Shown here in pieces: positions 12,297-21,467 of a stretch of DNA of 64,000 nucleotides. The notes beneath the pieces are model-generated. The model saw only the letters and a program-made list of their open reading frames with translations, was not told the origin of the DNA and ran no database searches. This DNA comes from Aulostomus chinensis (lineage: Eukaryota > Chordata > Actinopteri > Syngnathiformes > Aulostomidae). The stretch covers positions 1-64,000 of the forward strand of contig JBBMOA010000040.1 of the NCBI GenBank assembly GCA_037954235.1, written 5' to 3'. How positions within the stretch are numbered: the stretch's first letter is position 1; each line of letters starts with the position of its first letter. The position numbers and the translations under genes are program-made.

Positions 12297-12302
12297 TTTT
12301 AT
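12297..12302 (+). repeat. Target-site duplication of L2 copy 1, right copy
   Basis: TTTTAT matches 8368-8373. The preceding C belongs to the TTGCC tail, so a 7-bp reading (CTTTTAT) is only apparent; the 187-bp phase supports six. Confidence 0.85.
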
Positions 12303-14290
12303 GCATCTTTCTATGCTTTCAGGTTGAAACTTGACTGAAAACTCACTTTGACAAAAAGTTACAGCTGTTTTGTATCACAGGTCACAAATAGTGTTTTCTC
12401 AGCGAGAGAAGGCCAAAATGAACACTTCATGCATAACTCCTCTATTTTGAGGAAAACTGCTTGGAATCCACCTGTAACTTCTCTTTTATGCGTCTTTCTA
12501 TACTTTCAGATTAAAACTTGAATGAAAACTCTCTTTGAACAAAAGTTATGGCTGTTTTGTATCACAGGTCACAAATAGTGTTTTCTTCGCGAGAGAAGGC
12601 CAAAATGAACACTTCATACAGAACTCCTGTATTTTTTTGGAAAACTGCATGAAATCCACCTGTAACTTCAAGTTTATGCATCTTTCTATGATTTCAGGTG
12701 CAAACTTGACTGAAAACTCACTTTGAACAAAAGTAATGGCTGTTTTGTATCACAGATCCCAAATAGTGTTTTCATAGCGAGAGAAGGCCAAAATGAACAC
12801 TTCATGCATAACTCCTGTATTTTTATGTAAACTGAGTGAAATCCACCTGTAACTTCAAGTTTATGCATCTTTCTATGCTTTCAGGTTTAAATTTGACTGA
12901 AAACTCAATTTGAACAAAAGTTATGGCTGTTTTGTATCACAGGTCACAAACAGCGTTTTCTCAGCGAGAGAAGGCCAAAATGAACACCTCATGCATAACT
13001 CCTGTATTTTTATGTAAACTGAGTGAAATCCACCTGTAACTTCATGTTTATGCATCTTTTTATGCTTTCAGGTTGAAACTTGACTGAAAAATCACTCTGA
13101 ACAAAAGTTATGGCTGTTTTGTATCTCAGGTCACAAATAGCGTTTTCACAGCGAGAGAAGGCCAAAATGAACACTTCATGCATAACTCCTGTATTTTTTG
13201 GAAAACTGCATGAAATCCACCTGTAACTTCTCTTTTATGCATCTTTCTATGCTTTCGGGTTGAAACGTGATTTAAAACGCACTTTGAACAAAAGTTATGG
13301 CTGTTTTGTATCACAGGTCACAAATAGTGTTTTCACAGTGAGAGAAGGCCAAAATGAACACTTCATGCATAACTCCTGTATTTTGAGGAAAACTGCGTGA
13401 AATCCACCTGTAACTTCAAGTTTATGTATCTTTCTCTGCTTTCAGGTGGAAATTGACTTAAAACTCACTTTGAACAAAAGTTATGGCTGTTTTGTATCAC
13501 AGGTCACAAATAGCATTTTCTTAGCAAGAGAAGGCCAAAATGAACACTTCATGCATAACTCCTGTATTTTTAGGAAAACTGCATGAAATCCACCTGTAAC
13601 TTCAAGTTTATGCATCTTTCTATACTTTCAGGTCAAAACTTGACTGAAAACTCACTGTGAACTAAAGTTATGGCTGCTTTGTATCAAAGGTCACAGACAG
13701 TGTTTTTTCAGGGAGAAAAGGCCAAAATGAACACTTCATGTATAACTCCTGTATTTTGAGGAAAAATGCCTAAAATCTACCTGTAACTTCAAGTTTATGC
13801 ATCTTTTATGCTTTCAGGTTTAAACTTGACTTAAAACTCACTTTGAACAAAAGTTATGGCTGTTTTGTATCTCAGGTAATAAATAGCGTTTTCTCAGCGA
13901 GAGAAGGCCAAAATGAACACTTCATGCATAACTCCTGTATTTTGAGGAAAACTGAGTGGAATCCACCTATAACTTCTCTTTTATGCATATTTCTATGATT
14001 TCAGATTGAAACTTGAAAGAAAACTGTTTTTGAACAAAAGTTATGGCTGTTTTGTACCACAGGTCACAAATAGTGTTTTCACAGATAAAGAAGGCCAAAA
14101 TGAACACTTCATGCATGACTCCTTTATTTTTTGGAAAATTGAGTGAAATCCACATGTAACTTCAAGTTTTTGCATCTTTCTATGCTTTCAGGTTGAAACT
14201 TGACTTAAAACTCAATTTCAACAAAAGTTATGGCTGTTTTTTATCACAGGTCACAAATAGTGTTTTCACAAAGAGAGAAGGCCAAAATGA
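12297..14290. repeat. 187-bp satellite array, block 2 (between the L2 copies)
   Basis: About 2 kb of ordinary monomers in the same orientation and phase as block 1. It begins with the right-hand TTTTAT duplication (12297-12302) and ends at GCCAAAATGA, where L2 copy 2 interrupts a monomer 100 bp after its phase point at 14191. Monomers are heterogeneous, with small indels such as ATCTTTTATGC near 13801. No B dimer, gene or other feature is seen. Confidence 0.97.
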
Positions 14291-14452
14291 AGGCAAGGCA
14301 AGTTTATTTGTAGAGCACAATTCATACACATGGCAATAAAGTGCTTTACAGTTGCAGAAAAATCTTAAAATCACAAAAAGGCAGATAAAATCATAAAACA
14401 TAAATAGAATCATTAATTTAAAGAAAAGGAGAAGTGTGCAGATAAAATACTT
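14291..14452 (-). other. L2 copy 2 3' UTR with terminal stem-loop and TTGCC tail
   Basis: On the - strand, ORF2 ends with TGA at 14455-14453 and is followed by 162 bp of 3' UTR. AGCAC (14345-14341) can pair with GTGCT (14318-14314) over a 22-nt loop. Then come TACAAATAAA (14312-14303), identical to copy 1, and CTTGCCTTGCCT (14302-14291). This is the likely reverse-transcriptase recognition end, by analogy with the eel UnaL2 3' stem-loop. Small open frames that cross into the satellite here are accidental. Confidence 0.75.
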
Positions 14453-17437
14453 TCAGCTGTCGTATGCACGACTGAACAGAGTAGTTTTCAGCCTGGTCTT
14501 AAACATTGTCACAGTTGATTCCTGTCTCACTTTTTCTGGAAGACTGTTCCAGATTTTAGTTGCAGAAAACTGGAAATTAGCTTCACCATGTTTAGTCCTG
14601 ACTCTGGGCCCCTGTAGGAGACCTCTACCTAAGGTTCTCAGAGACCTGGAGGGTTCATATGGGTCTAACATGTCAGAGATGTACTTCGGTGCTTGACCAT
14701 GAAGAGACTTGTATACAAGCAGAGCTGTCTTAAAGTCTATTCTCTGAGCAACAGGAAGCCAGTGCAGAGATCTGAGCACTGGACTAATATGGTCGTATTT
14801 CCTGGTTCTAGTCAGGACTCGAGCTGTAGCGTTCTGAATGTATTGTAGTTGTTTAACAGCTTGTTTAGAGATACCAGTGAGCAGGCCGTTACAGTAGTCT
14901 AACCTACTGGAGACAAATGCATGGATTAGTCTGTCCAAGTCTGGTTCAGACACTATACCTCTGATTTTGGCAATGTTTTTTAGATGGTAAAAGGCTGCTG
15001 ATATTACTGACTTTATGTGGCTGTTAAAGTTCAGATCTGAGTCCAATATTACCCCCAGATTTCTAACCTGTTGTTTTGGTTTTAGAGAAAGGGATTCAAG
15101 GTGACTGATCACACTTTCTCTTTGCTTCTGTGGCCCAAAAACGATTAATTCCGTTTTTTCTGAGTTTAGCTGGAGAAAGTTGTTTTGCATCCACATGCTT
15201 ATATGTTGGATGCAGTGGAAGAGTGAATCCACAGGTCCATGTTCACCTGCTGTCAGAGACACATAGATCTGAGTGTCGTCTGCATAGTTATGGTAGGACA
15301 CATTATGGCTGCTTATTAGTTGGCCTAGTGGAAGCACGTATAGGTTGAACAAGAGGGGCCCCAAGATTGAACCTTGGGGGACACCACAGGTCATGGCCAT
15401 TTTGTCTGAGCTGCAATTTCCAATTTCAACAAAGTATGTTCTCTCCTCAAGATAGGACTTGAACCAGTTTAGAGCAGAACCAGAGATTCCTAGCCAGTTC
15501 TCTAGCCTCTGTAAAAGGATCTCATGGTCAACTGTGTCAAAGGCAGCACTCAAGTCAAGCAGGACTAAGACTGAGACTTTGCCTTTGTCTGTGTTTAGGC
15601 GGATGTCATTTATCACCTAGATCAGAGCTGTCTCAGTGCTGTGGTGGGGCCTAAAGCCAGACTGGAAAGTATCAAAAGCATTGTTGGACAGGAGAAAGTC
15701 AGTGAGTTGTTGATAAACAACTTTTTCGAGGACTTTTCCTAGGAATGGCAGGTTTGATATGGGCCGGTAGTTGTTCAGAACCATGGCATCAAGACTGCTC
15801 TTCTTTAAAAGAGGCTTAATGACCGCAGTTTTCAGGGCCCTTGGAAATGTTCCGGTCTCTAGTGAAATCTTAACTAAATGAGTAACTTTTGGTAACAGGC
15901 TGCTCAGCACAGTCTTTACAAATCTAGTGGGTAACTCATCAAGGCAGCATGTAGATGAACTCAGACCTGAAATAATCTCTTCGACTGTTTTGTCACTGAC
16001 AGGAGTGAAATGTGCCAGCTCTAGGTGTTCAGGTGGATGCTGGGCTATCATTTGTGTCTTAGAAATGATAGCTTTTTTAATATCTTGAACTTTATCACTA
16101 AAGAATTTTGCAAATTCATTGCATTTTGATATAGAAATGAATTCTAAGGGCAGTGGAACCGAAGGGTTTGTTAATCTGTTTACAGTAGCAAACAGAACTC
16201 GAGAATTACCATTCGAGTTTGTAATCACTTCAGAGAAATACCTCTCCCTAGCTCTTCGTAAAGTCTGGTTAAACATGGATAATTTTTCTCTATAAATGTC
16301 ATAGTCAACCTGTAGCTTTGACTTGCGCCATTTCCGTTCGGCTCTCCGGCACCCTCTTTTTTGTGCCCTGACAGAGTCTTCATTTCTCCATGGTGCTTTT
16401 TGTCTGTCTTTAACTATTCTAACCTTAACAGGAGCAATGGTGTCCAAGACATTCAAAACACTTGATGTATACGAGTTTAACAGATCATTAACATTAGAAC
16501 CAGAGGTGTTTTCAAAAGCAACCATTTCCATAAACTGTGTCCTTGTTTTGTCATTTATGAGTCTTCTCCGAACCATTGACGACCCATGCGCTGGCTTGGG
16601 TATAACAGACAGATTAAAGAAAACACAAAAATGATCTGATAATGCAATATCCATGACATTAACACCTGAAACAATAACCCCTTTTGTAATGAGCACGTCC
16701 AGTGTGTGCCCTCTGTTGTGAGTGGGTTCGTTCACATACTGAGTTAGACCAAACGTTTCAAGGACAGCACTGAGTTCTTTAGCATGTCTGTCACTGGCTA
16801 CATCCACATGCACATTTAAATCACCTGTAATAACCAAACAGTCAAATTCGGTGCACACAGCTGAAAGTAATTCAGTAAAATCATCAATAAAACCGTTCTG
16901 TGGTGGCCTATAAATAGTGATATAAAGTATGGTGGCTTGTTTTAACTCCAATTTGAATGACAAATACTCAAATGATGAAAAAACTCCAAACGACAATTTT
17001 TGTATAACTATATTTTCTCTGAATATGCTACACACCCCTCCACCTCTCTTGCTCTGTCTTGTTTCAGATTCAAAGGTGTAGTGAGGTGGAGTAGACTCAA
17101 TCAGGACTGCATTACCTGTATTTTTGTCAAGCCACGTCTCAGTTAAAAACATTAAATCAAGATCACGAGAAGAAATAAAATTATTAATTAAAAATGATTT
17201 GTTATTGAAAGATCTGACATTAAGCACAGCATGTTTGAGATTAGACTGAGTTTCAAAGGACTCCAAGTTCTTACAAGAGATATGGATTAGATTTCTCTGC
17301 TCATATGGTCTCTCTTTCTCTCTCTTATCTAATCTTCGTGATATTACAGTAGGTATTGTTTTTGCAGAGAAGTTCTCCTCCCTGGACCTCCAGTTGGGTA
17401 TACTATGAGTGGTAGCAACGCAGAGGCCCTTTACATC
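14453..17437 (-). pseudogene. L2 copy 2 ORF2: endonuclease-reverse transcriptase, one stop
   Basis: A single frame of about 995 codons runs from just after a TAG at 17440-17438 to TGA at 14455-14453. Endonuclease motifs come first: LNVRSF, LTETWL with the Trp intact, GGGVCSIF, IYRPP, GDLNVHVD, LDVLIT and LSDHF. Then come the connector AVIKPLLKK and the reverse transcriptase: NYRPISNLP, FQSGFRPHHSTETALI, FDTVDH, GVPQGSILGPLLFNLY, and the catalytic YADD at 15286-15275. The C-terminal region contains RLDYCNGLL, HWLPVAQRIDFK and FKTRLKTTLFSRAYDS. The only break is TAG at 15619-15617, just after HHSTETALI, where copy 1 has Arg. One base change from AAG or CAG would explain it. No ATG is seen in the first part of the frame, so the true start is uncertain; TTG at 17266 is only one possibility. 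Everything else looks intact, suggesting a fairly recent insertion. Confidence 0.93.
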
Positions 17438-18225
17438 CTAGACAGCAGTGGTGACACTGTTGGAGATTACAGCTGGGCCTGGTGGTGAAGACTGAGCTGG
17501 GGGGACTCTGGGGGGAGGGGAAGGGGCACGATACTTCTTTGGGGCTAGAACCCTCGATCTAATCATGTCTGGAGTGAGAGGAACCATTTTCGTGCCTGAT
17601 TTTATCAAGCTTTCAAGATGGTTTGGAAATCTCAAAGGTGACTGTGGAGATGGGAATGAGAGTGAAGAGAGGGCGTAGACACAGCAGGTGGTGCCCAGGA
17701 CGGCGGTGAGGGAGAAGGTGACAGGGATGCTGCATCCCTAACCTTCTCCGGAGATGTAGGTTTTGTCCTTGCAGTTGCAGCAGAGTTGTTTTCTGAAGAT
17801 GCTGATGTTGTTGTTGTGGGAGCTGGAGCTGATGCCTTCGCTGGGGATGCAGGTTTTGTTGTTGAGGCTGCTGTGGCTGAGTCCTTTCCAGTGGTTGCAG
17901 AAGGTGCTGTTTTGGGTACATCCTTTGCCGGGTCCTTGGGTGGGGAAGAGGGAGCTCCTCTCCCTCTCCTCTTTTCTCTCATCGGTTGCCCGCAAGCCTG
18001 GTTCAGTTCAGGCCGGTTCTGATGCCTCAGAGCGTGGAGGAGGTTATCCGTCAGCCTCTTTACTCCACCTCCATTCAGGTGTGGCCCTTTTCCTCTGAAA
18101 AGGTCACCTCGATGCCAAAACAGGTTAAAGTTCTCGATGTAATGCAATCCTCTGGACTCGCAGATGTTGGGTAGCCACGTGTTCAACTGAAGCAGTCGGC
18201 TGAATTTATTCACTTTCCTGTCCAT
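17438..18225 (-). pseudogene. L2 copy 2 ORF1 C-terminal part, frameshifted
   Basis: From ATG at 18225 the frame reads an esterase-like end: NTWLPNICESRGLHYIENFN, then LFWHRGDLFRGKGPHLN. Y-I-E-N-F and P-H-L-N align with copy 1 (Y-I-D-N-W and V-H-P-T). Lys at residue 46 stands where the catalytic Asp of the D-G-x-H block is expected, so this domain would be inactive. A Lys/Arg-rich stretch (MREKRRGRG) and a long Pro/Ala/Ser/Thr-rich, low-complexity region follow, and the frame stops at 17634-17632. A second frame, open over 17737-17441, continues with protein-like sequence (RFPNHLESLIKSGTKMVPLT, APKKYRAP) to TAG at 17440-17438. One frameshift between 17737 and 17632 therefore probably split the original ORF1. 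The ATG at 18225 is internal; the upstream ORF1 is missing by truncation. Confidence 0.7.
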
Positions 18226-21095
18226 GTTTGGGAAACTGCATTAAATCCACCAGTAATTTCTCTTTTATGCATCTTTCTATGCTTTCAGGTTGAAACTTGA
18301 CTGAAAACTCACTTTGAACAAAAGTTATGGCTGTTTTGTATCACAGGTCACAAATAGTGTTTTCTCAGCGAGAACGCCAAAATGAACACTTCATTCATAA
18401 CTCCTGTATTTTTTGGAAAAATGCCTGAAATCTACCTGTAACTTCAAATTTATGCATCTTTCCATGCTTTCAGGATGAAACTTGACTGAAAACTCACTTT
18501 GAAAAAAAGTTAAGGCTGTTTTGTTTCACAGGTCACAAATAGCGTTTTCCAAGCGAGAGGAGGCCAAAATGAACACTTCATGCAGAACTCCTGTATTTTG
18601 AGGAAACCTGCGAGAAATCCACCTGTAACTTCAAGTTCATGCATCTTTCTATTATTTCAGGTTGAAACTTGACTGAAACCTCACTTTGAAAAAAAGTTAT
18701 GGCTGTTTTGTATCACAGGTCACAAATACCGTTTTCTCAGTGAGAGAAGGCCAAAATGAACACTTCATTCATAACTCCTGTATTTTGAGGAAAACTGCGT
18801 GAAATTCACCTATAACTTCTCTTTTATTAATGTTCCTATGCTTTCAGGTTGAAACTTGACTGAAAACTCACTTTGAAAAAAAGTTATGTCTGTTTTTTAT
18901 CACAGGTCACAAATATTTTTTTCTCAGCGAGAGAAGGCCAAAATGAACACTTTTTGCATGACTCCTGGTTTTTTTTTTGGAAAACTTCCTGAAATCCACC
19001 TTTAACTTCAAGTTTCTGCATCTTTCTCTACTTTCAGGTTGAAACTTGACTCAAAACTCACTTTGAAAAAAAGTTATGGCTGTATTGTTTCACAGGTCAC
19101 AAATAGCGTTTTCCAAGCGAGAGGAGGCCAAAATGAACACTTCATGCATAACTCCTGTATTTTGAGGAAAACTGCGTGAAATCCACCTGTAACTTCTCTT
19201 TTATGCATCTTTCTTTGCTTTCAGGTTGAAACTTGACTGAAAACTCACTTTGAACAAAATTATGGCTGTTTTGTATCACAGGTCACAAATGGTGTTTTCT
19301 CAGCGAGAGAAGGCCAAAATAAACACGTCATGCAAAACTCCTGTATTTTGAGGAAAAGTGAGTGAAGTCCACCTGTAACTTAAAGTTTATGCATCTTTCT
19401 ATGCTTTCAGGTTGAAACTTTACTGAAAATTCACTTTGAAAAAAAGCTATGGCTGTTTTTTATGACAGGTCACAAATAGTGTTTTCTCAGCGAGAGAAGG
19501 CCAAAATGAACACTTCATGCATAACTCCTTTATTTTTTGGAAAACTCCATGAAATCCACTTTTTCACTTCAAGTTTATGCATCTTTCTATGTTTTCAGGT
19601 TGAAACTTTACTGTAAACTCACTTTGAACAAAAGTTATGGCTGTTTTGTATCACAGGTCACAAATAGTGCTTTCTCAGCGAGAGAAGGCCAAAATGAACA
19701 CTTCATGCATTACTCCTGTATTCTGAGGAAAACTGTGTGAAATCCACCTCTAACTTCTCTTTCATGCATCTTTCTATGCATTCAGGTTGAAACTTGACTG
19801 AAAACTCACTTTTAATTAAAGTTATGGCTGTTTTGTATCACAGGTCACAAATCGTGCTTTCTCAGTGAAAGAAGGACAAAATGAACACTTCATATATAAT
19901 TCCTGTATTTTATGGAAAACTGAGTTAAAACCATCCTCTAACTTAAAGTTAATGCATCTTTCTATGCTTTCAGGTTGAAACTTGACTGAAAACTCACTTT
20001 GAAAAAAAGTTATGGCTGTTTTGTATCACAGGTCACAAATAGCGTTTTCTCAGCGAGGGAAGGCCAAAATGAACACTTCATGCATGACTCCTGTATTTTT
20101 TTGAAAACTGCATGAAATCCACTTCTAACTTAAAGATTAGGCATCTTTCTATGTTTTCATGTTGAAACTTGACTGAAAACTCACTTTGAACAAACGTTAT
20201 GGCTGTTTTGTATCAGAGGTCACAAATATTGTTTTCTCAGTGAGTGAAGGCCAAAATGAACACTTCATGCATAACTCCTGTATTTTTTGGTAAACTGAGT
20301 GAAATCCACCTGTATCTTCTCTTTTATGCATCTTTCTATACTTTCAGGTTTAAATTTGACTGAAAACTCAATTTGAACAAAAGTCATGGCTGTTTGTATC
20401 ACAGGTCACAAATAGCGTTTTCTCAGCGAGAGAAGGCACAAAACGAACACTTCATGCATTGCTCCTGTATTTTTTTGAAAACTGCATGAAATCCACTTCT
20501 AACTTCAAGTTTATGCATCTTTCTATGCTTTCAGGTCGAAACTTGACTGAAAACTCACTTTAAACAAAAGTTATGGCTGTTTTTTTATCACATGTCACAA
20601 ATAGTGTTTTTTCAGCAAGAGAAGGCCAAAATGAACACTTCATACACAACTCATGTATTTTGAGGAAAACTGAGTGAAATCCACCTGTAACTTCAAGTTT
20701 ATGCATCTTTCTATGTTTTCATGTTGAAACTTGACTGAAAAATAACTTTGAACAAAAGTTGTGTCTGTTTTGTATCACAGGTCACAAATAGCGTTTTCTC
20801 AGCAGGAGAATGCCAAAATGAAGACTTCATGCAGAACTCCTGTATTTTTTGGAAAATTGCATGAAATCTACTTCTAACTTACACTTTATGCATCTTTCTA
20901 TGCTTTCAGCTTGAAACTTGAATGAAAACTCACTTTGAATAAAAGTTATGGCTGTTTTGTATCACAGGTCACGAATAGCGTTTTCTCAGCGAGAGAAGGC
21001 CAAAATGAACACTTCATGCGGAACCCCTGTATTTTGATGAAAACTCACTGAAATCCACCTGTTACTTAAAGTTTATGCATCTTTCTATGCTTTCA

Positions 21096-21467
21096 GGTTG
21101 AACTTTCACTTCAAAGTCATTTTTTCAAAAAAATTACGTCTTTGATGTCACGGTTCACGAAGACTGTTTTCAAAACAAAAGAAGACTTTTTAAACATTTC
21201 ATGCAGAACTCCATTACTTTGACCAAAGCTGGCTTAAAACCACCTGTTACTTCAAATGTTTTCATCATTCTGTGTTTTCAGTTTTGAAGTTCACTGAAAG
21301 GTCAGTGTGATCAAGAGTTCCAGCATTTGTGATCACAGGTCACACAATGCCTTTTACCAGCGAGAGTCCTCTGGAGTGAACACTTCATGATGAATTCCCT
21401 TATTTAGAAGAAAACTGACTGAAATCCACGTGTCATTTCAAGGTAATGTAATTTTTTATTGTATTCA
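21096..21467. repeat. Diverged satellite dimer B5 (class 1 end)
   Basis: A 372-bp B dimer with the TACGTCTTTGATGTCACGG first half and a GTCATTTCAAGGTAATG tail, so it is like B1 and B3. The distance from B4 (13597 bp) fits about 31 monomers, once the two L2 insertions, the 26-bp target deletion and the 37-bp deletion in B4 are allowed for. Confidence 0.9.

Larger units (their letters stand above)
14291..18226 (-). mobile_element. L2-group non-LTR retrotransposon, copy 2 (5'-truncated)
   Basis: A 3936-bp L2-type LINE on the - strand, of a different subfamily from copy 1. Reading its own strand it holds an ORF1 remnant with the esterase end, ORF2 (endonuclease and reverse transcriptase), a short 162-bp 3' UTR and about two TTGCC units. 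The satellite stops after GCCAAAATGA at 14290 and resumes at TTTGGGAAACTGC from about 18227. Together the flanks supply only about 161 of 187 bp, so about 26 bp of the monomer is missing and no target duplication is visible. ORF2 is nearly intact, with one in-frame TAG, so it is better preserved than copy 1. The right border is good to a few bases. Confidence 0.94.

Noticed and set aside
14228..14413. 61-codon - strand frame crossing the satellite/L2 copy 2 border
   Set aside because: It spans the 3' UTR end of the element and satellite sequence, so it is a chance fusion.
17613..18098. Several overlapping frames on both strands (Gln/His-rich, Ser/Asn-rich, Leu-rich) in 17613-18098
   Set aside because: These are alternative readings of the same low-complexity ORF1 region of L2 copy 2. 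Only the frame with esterase-like sequence is supported.
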